From positions 310,001-374,000 of the forward strand of contig NZ_AULB01000007.1 in assembly GCF_000425065.1 (NCBI RefSeq): 64,000 bases of DNA, in the 5' to 3' direction. A program made the position numbers and the translations under genes. This document shows positions 39,605-48,841 of this stretch, in pieces (position 1 is the first letter of the stretch; the number at the start of each line of letters is the position of its first letter). The DNA is from Actinomadura rifamycini DSM 43936. Its GTDB lineage: Bacteria > Actinomycetota > Actinomycetes > Streptosporangiales > Streptosporangiaceae. The notes below the pieces were generated by a model, which was given only the letters and a program-made list of their open reading frames with translations, was not told the DNA's origin and did not search any database.

Positions 39605-40813
39605 TCAGGTGCCGGCGAGCGCCTCGGTCGGGGAGAGGCGGGACGCCCGGACCGCCGGGTACAGGCCCGCCGCCGCGCCGATGAGGAGCGTGGCGAGGAC
39701 GCCGCCGCCGACCGCCCAGGCGGGCACCACCACCGGCCAGCCCTGGTACAGGGCGTAGACCGCGGTGATCAGTCCGCCGATGAGCGCGCCGCCGAGACCG
39801 CCGAGCGCGGACAGCAGCAGCGACTCGGTGAGGAACTGCGTGCGGACCTGGCCGCGGGTCGCGCCCAGCGACCGGCGCAGGCCGATCTCCGCGCGCCGCT
39901 CCAGCACCGAGATGACCATGGTGTTGGCCACCCCGACGCCGCCGACCAGCAGCGCGACCGCGCCGACGCCCAGCAGCAGCCCGGTGAACGCCTCGCCCGC
40001 GGCCTGCCGCGCGGCGAGCGCGTCGGACGGGCGCGACACCTCGACCTCGTTGGGCGCCTCCGGGTTCGCGGTGGGCCCGAGCACGCCGCGGACGTCCTCG
40101 ACGGCGACGTCCCGCGACCGGGTGTAGACGGTCGTGGCGTACCCGTCGAAGCCGAGTTCGGACGCCGCGACCGGCCAGCCGACCAGCGCGGCGGTGTCCA
40201 GCTCGGGCGCCAGCCCGGCCGGTTCCAGGATGCCGATGACGGTGAAGTACTCGCCGCCGATCAGCACCTGGACGTCCGGTCCGGCGCGGCCGACGCCGAG
40301 CCGCTCGGCGGCCTTCGCGCCGAGGACGGTCGCCGGGTAGCGGCCCGTCGCGTCGTTCAGCCAGACGCCGTCGGCGAGTTCGGCGCCGACGGCGGCGCGC
40401 AGGTCGGTGCGCGCCGCGTACGCGGCGATGCCCTTGGTGTCGCTCTCCGGGATCTTCGAGGTGCGGTACACGCCCACGTCGTCGAGCAGGCCGATCGCCG
40501 ACACCTCCCGGACGGGCGCGATCCGCCCGACCATCGTCTCGGCCTCCAGCGGGAGCTGCGCGTCCTCCCCGGTCATCGTGCTGCCGGGCGCCACGGTGAG
40601 CAGGTTGGTGCCGAGCGCGTCGAGGGCGCGGTCCAGCTCCGCCCGCGACGACGACGACACGCCGACGACGGCGACCATCGCGGCGATGCCGATCGCGATG
40701 CCGAGCGCGGACAGGAACGCCCGCATCGGCCGCGTCCGCAGCCCGACCGCGCCGGTCCGGACGACGTCGCGCGGCCGCATCCGGGCGGGCCGCAGGGCCG
40801 TGCCGTCCGCCAT
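39605..40813 (-). CDS. MacB-type ABC transporter permease
   Basis: 402 residues: an N-terminal span (RAFLSALGIAIGIAAMVAVVGVSSSSRAEL), a periplasmic MacB-PCD-like domain of about 220 residues, then three C-terminal spans after the family motif RRAEIGLRRSLGATRGQVRTQFLTES. This mechanotransmission-type fold exports peptides, drugs or lipoproteins. It overlaps the ATPase gene (TGATG) and forms a set with the adaptor at 41493-42629. The substrate is unknown. Confidence 0.87.
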   Translation of the reverse strand: MADGTALRPARMRPRDVVRTGAVGLRTRPMRAFLSALGIAIGIAAMVAVVGVSSSSRAELDRALDALGTNLLTVAPGSTMTGEDAQLPLEAETMVGRIAPVREVSAIGLLDDVGVYRTSKIPESDTKGIAAYAARTDLRAAVGAELADGVWLNDATGRYPATVLGAKAAERLGVGRAGPDVQVLIGGEYFTVIGILEPAGLAPELDTAALVGWPVAASELGFDGYATTVYTRSRDVAVEDVRGVLGPTANPEAPNEVEVSRPSDALAARQAAGEAFTGLLLGVGAVALLVGGVGVANTMVISVLERRAEIGLRRSLGATRGQVRTQFLTESLLLSALGGLGGALIGGLITAVYALYQGWPVVVPAWAVGGGVLATLLIGAAAGLYPAVRASRLSPTEALAGT

Positions 40814-41496
40814 CAGGCCACCTCCGCGGGGTCGGCCGCGGAGTCGGACCGGACGCGGCCGTCGCGCATCCGGACCCGCCGCGGCAGCGCGGCCGCGATC
40901 TCCCGATCGTGGGTGATGACGACGACGGTGGTCCCGGCGGCGTTCAGCTCGCGCAGCAGCGCCATCACCCCGTCGCCCGAGACGGAGTCGAGCGCGCCCG
41001 TCGGCTCGTCCGCCAGCAGCAGCGCCGGCTCCCCGGCGACGGCCCGCGCGATCGCGACCCGCTGCCGCTCGCCGCCGGACAGCTCGTGCGGCTCGTGGTC
41101 GAGGCGGTGCCCGAGCCCGACGCGTTCGAGAGCGGCCGCCGCGCGGTCCCGGCGGGCGCCGAGCCGCAGCCCCGTGTACAGCAGGCCGTCGGCGACGTTG
41201 TCGAGCGCGCGCGTCCCGGCCGCCAGGTGGAACTGCTGGAAGACGAACCCGATGGCGGACGCCCGCAGCGCCGACAGCTTCGCGTCCGGGAGCCGCCCCA
41301 CGTCGTGCCCGCCGATGCGGACGGTGCCGGACGTGGGCCGGTCGAGGGTGCCGAGCACGTTCAGCATCGTCGACTTGCCCGACCCGGACGGCCCGACGAT
41401 CGCGACGAGCTCGCCCGCCGCGACGCGCAGGGACACCCCGCCGAGGGCCCGGACGCCGCCGGGGTACTCCTTCGTCACGTCCCGCAGCTCGATCAC
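40813..41496 (-). CDS. MacB/LolD-type ABC ATPase
   Basis: 227 residues. Walker A is GPSGSGKST, the Q-loop is FVFQQFHL, the signature is [14 protein letters not shown], Walker B is ALLLADEP and the H-loop is VITHD. Together with the permease it makes the tripartite exporter core. GTG at 41494-41496 overlaps the adaptor stop (GTGA). The long open frame upstream to 42093 is a shadow of the adaptor gene. Confidence 0.9.
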   Translation of the reverse strand: MIELRDVTKEYPGGVRALGGVSLRVAAGELVAIVGPSGSGKSTMLNVLGTLDRPTSGTVRIGGHDVGRLPDAKLSALRASAIGFVFQQFHLAAGTRALDNVADGLLYTGLRLGARRDRAAAALERVGLGHRLDHEPHELSGGERQRVAIARAVAGEPALLLADEPTGALDSVSGDGVMALLRELNAAGTTVVVITHDREIAAALPRRVRMRDGRVRSDSAADPAEVA

Positions 41497-42629
41497 TCGG
41501 GGACCCCCACGACCGTGCCCTCGGTGATGCCGGGCCCGGAGATCTCGACGTTCCCGCCCGCGAACAGGCCGGTCTCGACGGGGACGAACGCCGCCGCGCC
41601 GTCCTTGACGACCTCCACGCCGAACCCGCCCTCGCTCAGCGCCACCAGCGCCGTCACCGGGACGGTCAGGACGTTCTCCTTCTGCCCGGCGGTGAACGTG
41701 ACGTCGGCGGACGCGAGCGCGTAGCCGGCGGCGGCCTTCGCGGCCTCGCCGGAGTCGAGCCACACGGTCACCTCCACCTTCGTGGCCGGCTCCTCGCCCT
41801 GCCCGCCCGGGTCGATCACGGTGGTGACCTCGTCGATCTCCGCCCGGACCGGCTCGCTCTCCGGCAGGGTGACCTCGACCTCCGCGCCCTTCTTCGCCAT
41901 CCGCTGCTCGGACGTCTCGAGCTCGGCGGTGACGGCCTTCGCGGTCCCGGTGTAGTCGAGCACCTTCGTGCCGGGCCCGACCCGCGCGCCGACGCTCGCC
42001 TGCAGGCCGTCCACCCGGACGGCGCCGCGCGCGAACACCACCCGTCCGGGCTCGACGGTCCCGGTCTCCTCGACGCCGATGTCCTCCTGCCACTCCCGGA
42101 CGGCCGCGGCGGTCGCGGTCGAGTACGCGTCGTCCACCGTGAAGCCGCCGTAGCCGAGGGCGCTCAGGTTCTTCTCGAACCGCTCGACGTCCGCGCCCTC
42201 GGTGCCGGTCCGCAGCGGCCGGTAGGCGGGCTTCGACCCGTACATGAGGACCACCGGGTCGCCGTCCACCTCGTACAGCTCCCGCCCGCGCTCGATCTCC
42301 GACCCGCTCTCGGGCAGGTCGGTCAGGGTGCCCTTGAGTCCGGCGGCGGCGGTGGAGACCGGGCCGTACCCGAGTTCGCCGTCCACGGTCTCGGTGTCCT
42401 TGAGCGTCTGCCGGACGACCTGGGCGGTGTGCGCCGGCAGCCCGGTCGCCGCCGCCTCGCCCGTCCGGCCGCCGCCGTCCAGCGCGACGAACGCGCCGCC
42501 TCCGCCCGCGGCGGCGACGGCCGCGGCGGCGAGCGCGATCTGCAGCCGCGGCCGTCGGCGGCGGGACCCGCGCCGCCCGGCGGCGCCGCCGTCCGCCGCG
42601 GGGGGAACCCGGCGGGCGGGCGCGTCCAC
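41493..42629 (-). CDS. HlyD/MacA-like adaptor with peptidoglycan-binding-type domain
   Basis: 378 residues. One N-terminal span ([22 protein letters not shown]) follows an Arg-rich start. A lipoyl-like barrel with an inserted PG_binding_1-type helical block ([29 protein letters not shown]) comes next, then beta-barrel and membrane-proximal domains. In Gram-positives such adaptors pair with MacB-like transporters. The GTG at 42627-42629 is the best start. It faces a truncated histidine kinase gene only 63 bp away, leaving little promoter space. Confidence 0.82.
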   Translation of the reverse strand: MDAPARRVPPAADGGAAGRRGSRRRRPRLQIALAAAAVAAAGGGGAFVALDGGGRTGEAAATGLPAHTAQVVRQTLKDTETVDGELGYGPVSTAAAGLKGTLTDLPESGSEIERGRELYEVDGDPVVLMYGSKPAYRPLRTGTEGADVERFEKNLSALGYGGFTVDDAYSTATAAAVREWQEDIGVEETGTVEPGRVVFARGAVRVDGLQASVGARVGPGTKVLDYTGTAKAVTAELETSEQRMAKKGAEVEVTLPESEPVRAEIDEVTTVIDPGGQGEEPATKVEVTVWLDSGEAAKAAAGYALASADVTFTAGQKENVLTVPVTALVALSEGGFGVEVVKDGAAAFVPVETGLFAGGNVEISGPGITEGTVVGVPE

Positions 42630-42692
42630 GCGAGGGGCGAGACCGTCGACACGGCCTCGGACGACCGCCTCCACATCACCCTGGAGAACCTG

Positions 42693-43667
42693 ATGCGCGC
42701 CCAGACGAAGGAGGTGCGGGACGCGGCGGTCACCTCCCTCATCACCCAGGGGTCGATCGCGCTGCTGGTCGTCGGCGGGGTCGCGGCCGGGTTCGGGTGG
42801 CTGATCGCGGGGCAGGTCCTCGCGCCGCTGCACCGGGTCACCGAGACGGCCCGGCGGATCGCGGCGGCGCCCGCCGCGGACCGCGGCCTGCACGAGCGGA
42901 TCGCGCTGCGGGGGCGGCGCGACGAGGTCGCGGAGCTGGCCGACACGTTCGACACGATGATCGAGCGGCTCGACCGGTCGTTCGACGGGCAGCGCCGGTT
43001 CGTCGCGAACGCGTCGCACGAGCTGCGCACGCCGCTGACGGTCGGCCGGGCGATGGTCGAGGTCGCGATGCACCGCAGGTCGGCGTCCCCGGACGTCCTG
43101 CGGCTGGGCGAGGCGCTGCTGCAGATCAACGCGCGGCACGAGCGGCTGATCGGCGGGCTGCTGCTGCTCGCCCGGTCGGAGAACGAGGTCGTGAACGCGG
43201 CGCCGCTGGACCTCGCGGACGTCGTCGCGCACGTGGCGGCGCAGACGGCGGACGAGGCCGCGGAGGCGGGCGTGGCGGTGCGGGCCGACGCGGGCGAGGC
43301 CGTGACGTCGGGCGACGCGCTGCTGCTGGAGCGGGTCGTCCAGAACCTCGTGGAGAACGGCATCCGGCACAACGCGGGCGCGGACGGCTGGGTGCGGGTC
43401 GCGTCGCGGACGGCGGGGCCCCGGGTGGTGCTGGAGGTCGCGAACTCGGGGCCGGTCGTGCCGCCGTACGAGGTCCCGGCGCTGTTCGAGCCGTTCCGGC
43501 GGCTCGACGCCGACCGGGTGGTCACCGCGAAGGGGGCGGGGCTGGGGCTGTCGATCGTCCAGTCGATCGTGCGGGCGCACGGCGGGACGGTGACGGCGCG
43601 GCCCCGGGCCGGCGGCGGCCTCGACGTCGAGGTCGTGCTGCCCGTCCGTCAGCCGGTCCCGGTCTGA
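42693..43667 (+). pseudogene. Truncated sensor histidine kinase, no response regulator
   Basis: About 324 residues remain: one membrane span (IALLVVGGVAAGFGWLIAG), HAMP (RVTETARRIAA), DHp H-box (NASHELRTPLT), and the ATPase N, G1 and G2 boxes (NLVENGIRHN, GAGLGLSIVQ). Kinases of this class normally begin with another span and a short extracellular loop. Here the kinase-like frame continues back to about 42640 ([18 protein letters not shown]) without a start and runs into the adaptor gene. No regulator gene is adjacent. I infer a deletion removed the regulator and the first span. It may be inactive, or work as a soluble-facing orphan. It overlaps the AraC gene by 19 bp at the 3' ends. Confidence 0.65.
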
Positions 43668-44407
43668 CCGCGCCGCAGCTCGCGGGGGCTGACGCCGAAC
43701 CGGCGGCGGAACGCGGTGCTCAGCGCCCCGGCGGAGGAGAACCCGGCGGCGTGCGCCAGGTCGGTGATCGACACGGCGCGGTCGGCGGGATCGCGGAGCC
43801 GGTCGCGGACGAGCCGGAGCCGCTCCTCGCGGATGAGGGCGCGCGGCGTCGTCCCGGCCCGCTGGAGGGCGAGCTGGATCTGGCGGAGCGACCAGCCGAG
43901 CTCCTGCGCCATCACGCGGCCGGTGAGTCCGGGGTCGGTGGCGTGCGCCCGCACGTAGCGGCGGACGACCGCCTCGACCGCGGCGAGGTTCCCGGGCGCG
44001 GGCGGCCGCTCCGCGGCGCGTCCCGCGACGGCCATGCGGAGCAGTTCGGCGATCCGGTCGCAGGCCGCGTCGAACTCGGCGGCGCCGAGCGCGCCCGCCC
44101 CCGCCTCGGCGGCGACGGCCCGCGCCATGTCCGCGACGACCCGGCCGAGGCCGCACGACACGTCGACGCGGACGACGGCGCCGAGCGCGGCGGGCGGCAG
44201 TTCGCGCACCGGGACGGCCAGGGCGAGGGCCCGCCCGGCCGGGCGCGCGGGATGCGCGGGCGGCAGCAGGACCGCGGTCTCCGGGGGCAGGCCGGCGCCG
44301 TCCAGGGCGAGGCCGCCGCCGTCGGGGAGCAGGAGGCGGCCGGTGCCGCGCGGCGCGGGGTCGTCCGGCCGGTACCGGGCGACCCGGTAGGCGGCGCCGT
44401 CGCCCAT
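43649..44407 (-). CDS. AraC-family transcriptional regulator
   Basis: 252 residues (a start at 44485 would give 278). The C-terminal third has two helix-turn-helix motifs of AraC/XylS type: VMAQELGWSLRQIQLALQRAG and ITDLAHAAGFSSAGALSTAFRRRFG with the SPRELR end. The N-terminal part resembles the AraC-binding-like domain of AraC_binding_2 regulators. It is convergent with the truncated kinase and divergent from the conservon; a regulatory target is not evident. Confidence 0.82.
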   Translation of the reverse strand: MGDGAAYRVARYRPDDPAPRGTGRLLLPDGGGLALDGAGLPPETAVLLPPAHPARPAGRALALAVPVRELPPAALGAVVRVDVSCGLGRVVADMARAVAAEAGAGALGAAEFDAACDRIAELLRMAVAGRAAERPPAPGNLAAVEAVVRRYVRAHATDPGLTGRVMAQELGWSLRQIQLALQRAGTTPRALIREERLRLVRDRLRDPADRAVSITDLAHAAGFSSAGALSTAFRRRFGVSPRELRRGQTGTG

Positions 44408-44688
44408 CCGCGCCTCCGCCCGCACCCGCCGTTTTCCCGTACCGCCGCAGGTCAGGCTAGCGCGATCATGACCGAAAACCGGCATTAACTACCGGAAAGT
44501 AACTCCTTTTCGGCGCACGGTGATCATTCATGCGCGTGGCGGCGGCTTTTCTGCGCGTTCGCACAAGCGCCCAGGCCCGGGGCGTCCTACGGTCACCAAA
44601 TCGCGACATTTCATTACTGTCCGATACCCCACCCCGGCCCCGGGCGCCCAGCGCCCGCCGCGGCCGTCCCCCTGCGCACGAGGAACCG
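44408..44688. other. Divergent region between AraC gene and conservon
   Basis: 281 bp with a local dip in GC at 44465-44545 (CATTAACTACCGG, GATCATTCATGCG), a likely promoter area. An open frame from 44530 joins cvnA but lacks a ribosome site there, so I do not extend the gene. No repeat or hairpin stands out. Confidence 0.35.
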
Positions 44689-46050
44689 ATGGAGCACATC
44701 CTGTGGGCGGCGGCCCTGGCCGCCGTGGCCGGCGTCGCCGCCGTCCTGCTGGCCCGCGAGCGCCGGTCGGCCGCCGGGCTCCGCGACCGCGCGGCCGAAC
44801 TCTCGGACGCCGTCGAACTGCGGGACCGGGAACTGGCCCACCTCGCGGCGGTACGGCTGCCCGAGCTGGCGGAGTCGCTGCAGAACTCGGCCGTCCGGGT
44901 GAGCGGCCCGCTGCACCGGCGGTTCGACGCGAAGGCGCCCGGGTTCGCCCAGGACGTCCAGAAGATCATGGACCTGTTCGGCGGGGCGGTCGAGCGGATC
45001 ACCGAGCACGCGGCGCTCGCGAGCCGGTCCGCGGGCCGCTCGATGATGCGCACGATGCAGAGCCTCGCCAACGAGCAGCAGCTCGCCATCTCGACCATGC
45101 AGGAGCGGCACGACGACCCCGACGTGCTCGAGGGGCTGCTGCGCATCGACCACATGAACGCGCAGATCGGCCGCCGCGCGCAGGCCATGGCGGTGCTGAG
45201 CGGGTCGTGGCCGGGCCAGCAGCGGTCGGCGTCCTCGCTGAGCGACGTGGTGCGCGGCGCCACCTCCCGCATCCGCGACTACCTGCGCGTCAACGTGCAG
45301 AACCCGGTGAACATGGCGGTGACCAGCCGCGCCGTGGAGCCGGTCGTGCTGGCCGTCGCCGAACTGCTGGACAACGCCGCCCGGCACTCCCGGCCCGACA
45401 CCATGGTCGAGGTCAACTTCCAGACGACCCACAACGGCGTCGCCGTCATGATCGACGACGCCGGGGTCGCGATGACGCCCGAGGAGCTGCGGCGGGCGGA
45501 CGAGCGGCTGTCCGGCGACGTCCCGCCGGACGTGCAGTGGCTCGGCGACCCGCCGCAGGTCGGGTTCGCCGTCGCGGGCGTGCTCGCCGCGCGGTACGGG
45601 TTCTCGGTGTCGGTCGACACCCGCTCCCCCTACGGCGGCGTCCGCGCGGTGGTGCTCATCCCGAACGCGCTGCTCACGCCCGTCCCGGACACGCCGCGCC
45701 CGGCCGCCGCGCACGGGACCGGCGCGGGCCGCCCGGCGGACCGGGCGCCGGCCGGGGACGCCGCGCGGACCGGGACGGTCACCGCGGGCGGGCTGCCGAA
45801 GCGCAGCCGCGCCGCGGCCGCCGGGCGCGCCGCCGGGCGGGCCGAGGAGCAGACTTCCGGCGCGGGGGACGCGACGGACACCGCCGTGCCGGCGCCGGCC
45901 GCCGGCGCCGGCGAGGAACCGCCGGCCCGGCCGGCACGAGAGATCGCCGCGGGCCTCGGCGCCTGGCAGCGGGGGACGCGCTCCGGCCGTGCCGGCGCGC
46001 CGCCCGGGGACGCCGGCGCCTCCGGACCCGGAGGGGACCCGCGGCCATGA
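44689..46050 (+). CDS. cvnA: Conservon sensor-like ATPase, CvnA
   Basis: 453 residues from ATG 44689 after GAGGAACCG. An N-terminal span (ILWAAALAAVAGVAAVLLA) is followed by a coiled coil, a DHp-like region (VQKIMDLFGGAVERIT), a HATPase_c domain (N-box ELLDNAARHS, MIDDAGVAM) and a disordered Pro/Ala tail of about 120 residues. CvnA proteins resemble histidine kinases but lack a canonical H-box and act with CvnB-D as a membrane complex likened to eukaryotic G-protein systems. It overlaps cvnB by ATGA. Confidence 0.88.
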   Translation: MEHILWAAALAAVAGVAAVLLARERRSAAGLRDRAAELSDAVELRDRELAHLAAVRLPELAESLQNSAVRVSGPLHRRFDAKAPGFAQDVQKIMDLFGGAVERITEHAALASRSAGRSMMRTMQSLANEQQLAISTMQERHDDPDVLEGLLRIDHMNAQIGRRAQAMAVLSGSWPGQQRSASSLSDVVRGATSRIRDYLRVNVQNPVNMAVTSRAVEPVVLAVAELLDNAARHSRPDTMVEVNFQTTHNGVAVMIDDAGVAMTPEELRRADERLSGDVPPDVQWLGDPPQVGFAVAGVLAARYGFSVSVDTRSPYGGVRAVVLIPNALLTPVPDTPRPAAAHGTGAGRPADRAPAGDAARTGTVTAGGLPKRSRAAAAGRAAGRAEEQTSGAGDATDTAVPAPAAGAGEEPPARPAREIAAGLGAWQRGTRSGRAGAPPGDAGASGPGGDPRP

Positions 46051-46493
46051 ACGAGGGGTGGAACGGCTCGATGGACGACGGTGTGAACCGGCTCGGCTGG
46101 ATGCTGGACGACGCCCTGCGGATGCCCGGGACGCGGTACGCGATCCTGCTGTCGGCCGACGGGCTGCTGATGGCGCACTCGGAGCGCATCGGCCGCGACG
46201 ACGCCGAACGGCAGGCGGCGGGGATGGCCGGGCTGCAGTCGCTCGCCCGCAGCACCGCCGAGTTCTGCGGCACCGCCGACGCCGCCTGGCGGCAGACGAT
46301 CAGCGAGTTCGACGACGGGTACGTGTTCCTCGTCGCGGCGGGGCCGGGCGCCTACCTGGCGGTGTCGGCGGCGCTGGACGTGGACATGGAGACCGTGTCG
46401 TTCCGGCTGCAGGAACTGGTGCAGCGGCTCGGCAAGGAGCTGACGAGCCCGCCCCGCCCGGACGCCGGCGGGGCCCGGGGCGGCATCGCATGA
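46047..46493 (+). CDS. cvnB: Roadblock/LC7 protein, CvnB
   Basis: 148 residues. The roadblock/LC7 fold is recognisable from LGWMLDDALRMPGTRYAILLSADGLLMAHSE and a C-terminal helix. It is the likely GTPase-regulating partner of CvnD, by analogy with MglB. It is coupled to cvnA and cvnC by 4-bp overlaps, the strict conservon order. Confidence 0.9.
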   Translation: MNEGWNGSMDDGVNRLGWMLDDALRMPGTRYAILLSADGLLMAHSERIGRDDAERQAAGMAGLQSLARSTAEFCGTADAAWRQTISEFDDGYVFLVAAGPGAYLAVSAALDVDMETVSFRLQELVQRLGKELTSPPRPDAGGARGGIA

Positions 46494-46843
46494 CGCGCCG
46501 CCGCAACGACCGCGCGCTGGTGCGCCCGCACGTCGTCACCGGCGGCCGGGCGCACCCCACCCGCAACGTGTTCGACCTGGTCACGCTGGTCACCGCGAAC
46601 ACGGACCTGCCGCTCACCGGGCTCAGCCCGGAGAAGCTGCGGATCGTGGAGCTGTGCCGCGGCGGCGCGCTGTCGGTCGTGGAGATCGCCGGGCACCTGG
46701 AGCTGCCCGTCGGCGTCACCAAGGTGCTGCTGTCGGACCTGGTGGACGACGGCCACCTCACCACGCGGGCCCCGGCGCCCGCGGCGCGCACCCAGGCCCG
46801 GCTCCTGCAGGAGGTGCTCGATGGACTCCGCGCCACTCTCTGA
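46490..46843 (+). CDS. cvnC: DUF742 protein, CvnC
   Basis: 117 residues of the DUF742 family, predicted winged-helix (EKLRIVELCRGGALSVVEIAGHLELPVGVTKVLLSDLVDDGHL). It starts in the ATGA overlap with cvnB and overlaps cvnD by 23 bp. The biochemical role is unknown; it is an obligate member of conservons. Confidence 0.9.
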   Translation: MTRRRNDRALVRPHVVTGGRAHPTRNVFDLVTLVTANTDLPLTGLSPEKLRIVELCRGGALSVVEIAGHLELPVGVTKVLLSDLVDDGHLTTRAPAPAARTQARLLQEVLDGLRATL

Positions 46844-47456
46844 GCCGCCCGCCGGGCGGCCCGACGACGGCGGGTACACGGGCGGACGGTACGTGCGCGA
46901 CACCGTCCGGACGGCCGTCAAGATCCTCATCGTGGGGCACTTCGCCGTCGGCAAGACCACCTACGTCGGGACGCTGTCGGAGATCCGGCCGCTGCGCACC
47001 GAGGAGCGGATGACGCAGGCCGGGGCGACCGTCGACGACCTCGCCGACATCCGCGGCAAGACGACCACGACCGTCGCGATGGACTTCGGCCGGCTGACGC
47101 TGAGCGACGACCTCGTCCTCTACCTGTTCGGGGCGCCCGGGCAGCAGCGCTTCACCCGGCTGTGGAACGACCTGGCGCGCGGGGCGCTCGGCGCGCTGAT
47201 CCTCGTCGACACCGCGCGGCTCGACCAGTCGTTCGCCGTCATGGACATCGTGGAGCGGCAGGGCCTGCCGTACGCGGTCGCGGTCAACCGGTTCGAGGGC
47301 TCGCCGTCCTTCCCCGAGGAGGAGGTGCGCGAGGCGCTCGACCTGGCGCCCGAGACGCCGCTGGTGACGTGCGACGCCCGCGACCGCGCGTCGTCCACCA
47401 AGGCCCTGATCGCGCTCGTCGACCATCTTCTTTTCTTGGACAGGGAGACTCCGTGA
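46821..47456 (+). CDS. cvnD: Ras-like small GTPase, CvnD
   Basis: 211 residues. Walker A GHFAVGKTT (about 38-46), a switch II region GAPGQQRF in place of DTAGQ, and a base-recognition NRFEG in place of NKxD: the usual CvnD variants. It is thought to cycle with CvnB and relay signals from CvnA. The stop overlaps the GTG of the P450 (GTGA). Confidence 0.9.
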   Translation: MDSAPLSEPPAGRPDDGGYTGGRYVRDTVRTAVKILIVGHFAVGKTTYVGTLSEIRPLRTEERMTQAGATVDDLADIRGKTTTTVAMDFGRLTLSDDLVLYLFGAPGQQRFTRLWNDLARGALGALILVDTARLDQSFAVMDIVERQGLPYAVAVNRFEGSPSFPEEEVREALDLAPETPLVTCDARDRASSTKALIALVDHLLFLDRETP

Positions 47457-48841
47457 GCGAGCGTAAGGAGCGAAGCGACTGGAGCTCGCTCACGGAGGTG
47501 CCGGGGGGTGTGGGGGGTCGCCCCCCACAAGAAACAGGCAGCGAGCGTAAGGAGCGAAGCGACTGGAGCTCGCTCACGGAGGTACCGGGGGGTGTGGGGG
47601 GTCGCCCCCCACACGAAACAGGCAGCGAGCTTGAGGACGGTGGCGCGGCTTCGGGGCCGGTGAAGCTGTACGGTCCGGAGTTCGCGCGCGACCCCGGCGC
47701 GGTGTACGACCGGCTGCGGCGCGAGTACGGCGAGCTGGCGCCGGTGGAGCTGGCGCCGGGCGCGGAGGCGACGCTCGTCATCGGCTACGACGCGGCGCTG
47801 GAGGTCATGCGCGACCCCGGCCGGTTCCCGCGCGGCGGCGCCGAGTGGCACGCGACCCTCCCGCCGGACTCCCCGGTGCTGCCGGTCCTCGGCGACCGTC
47901 CCACCACCCTGTCGGCCAACGGCCCCGTGCACGCCCGCCTCCGCACGGCCATCACCGACAGCCTCGCCAGGATCGACCCGTTCGCGCTGCGGGGGTACGT
48001 CGAGTCGAGCGCGGACCGGCTGATCGACGCGGTCGCGGGGAAGGGCGAGGCGGACCTGGTCGCCGACTACGCGAAGCCGCTCCCGATCCTGGTGTCCAAC
48101 GAGCTGTTCGGCTGCCCCGCCGAGATCGGTGACCGGATCTCGCGCGGCACCCGGGGCATGCTGGACGCCAGCGCCCCCGGCGCGATGCCCGCCGAGGAGG
48201 CGAACGCCATGTTCGCCAAGGCCACCCAGGACCTGGTGGCGCTCAAGCGGGAGAAGCCGGGCCCGGACGTGACGTCGTGGCTCATCGGCCATCCCGCCGG
48301 GCTCGACGACGACGAGCTGGCCGAGCAGCTCGGCATGCTGCTCGCGATCGGCGTCGAACCCCAGCTGAACCTCATCGCCAACGGGCTGCGGCTGCTGCTG
48401 TCGGACGACCGGTTCGGCGGGGACCTCGCGGGCGGCAGCCTGCCGGTCGAGGACGCTCTCGACGAGATCCTGTGGACCGACCCTCCGCTGGCCAACTTCG
48501 GCACGACCTACCCGCGCCACGAGGTGAACCTCCGCGGCCACCGCCTGCCCGCGCACCGTCCGGTCGTGATCAGCTACGCGGCGGCGACCACCGACCCGTC
48601 CCGGGCGTCCGCGGAACGGGCCGGGAACCGCGCCCACCTGGCGTTCGCGGCGGGCCCGCACGGCTGCCCCGCCAAGGGCCCGGCGCGGGTGATCGCGTCC
48701 CTGGCGATCGAGCGGCTCCTCGACCGGCTGCCCGACCTCGAACTGGCCGTCCGGGGCGACGAGCTGCGGTGGCGTCCCGGCCCGTTCCACCGCGCCCTCG
48801 TCGCGCTGCCCGTCACGTTCCCGGTGGAGGAGGCGCGGTAG
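47453..48841 (+). CDS. cvnE: Conservon cytochrome P450, CvnE (CYP157-like), with repeat-expanded N-terminus
   Basis: 462 residues, about 60 longer than normal. After the GTG overlapping cvnD come two identical-frame 28-residue repeats beginning SERKERSDWSSLTEVPGGVG, and only then the P450 domain (from VKLYGPEF, about residue 68). The haem ligand is in FAAGPHGCPA. The K-helix reads DEILW where ExxR is expected, so the Arg is missing, a known trait of CYP157 enzymes found in conservons. The I-helix lacks the acid-alcohol pair (GVEPQLNLIA). It may bind haem but catalyse unusual or no oxygenation, possibly acting as a sensor. Confidence 0.85.
   Translation: MSERKERSDWSSLTEVPGGVGGRPPQETGSERKERSDWSSLTEVPGGVGGRPPHETGSELEDGGAASGPVKLYGPEFARDPGAVYDRLRREYGELAPVELAPGAEATLVIGYDAALEVMRDPGRFPRGGAEWHATLPPDSPVLPVLGDRPTTLSANGPVHARLRTAITDSLARIDPFALRGYVESSADRLIDAVAGKGEADLVADYAKPLPILVSNELFGCPAEIGDRISRGTRGMLDASAPGAMPAEEANAMFAKATQDLVALKREKPGPDVTSWLIGHPAGLDDDELAEQLGMLLAIGVEPQLNLIANGLRLLLSDDRFGGDLAGGSLPVEDALDEILWTDPPLANFGTTYPRHEVNLRGHRLPAHRPVVISYAAATTDPSRASAERAGNRAHLAFAAGPHGCPAKGPARVIASLAIERLLDRLPDLELAVRGDELRWRPGPFHRALVALPVTFPVEEAR
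47457..47624 (+). repeat. Two tandem 84-bp in-frame palindromic repeats inside cvnE
   Basis: Units at 47457-47540 and 47541-47624 differ at only 2 of 84 bases; a third begins (GCGAGC) at 47625. Each unit holds a perfect inverted repeat TGTGGGGGGTCGCCCCCCACA and a longer GAGCGAG...CTCGCTC pair, so it can fold into a two-hairpin structure. 84 bp is 28 codons and keeps the frame. This looks like a palindromic element inserted in a coding region and duplicated recently. Confidence 0.9.

Noticed and set aside
41493-44156. 887-codon minus-strand ORF upstream of the adaptor
   Set aside because: Upstream of 42629 it is antisense to the kinase and has no domain. The adaptor starts at 42629.
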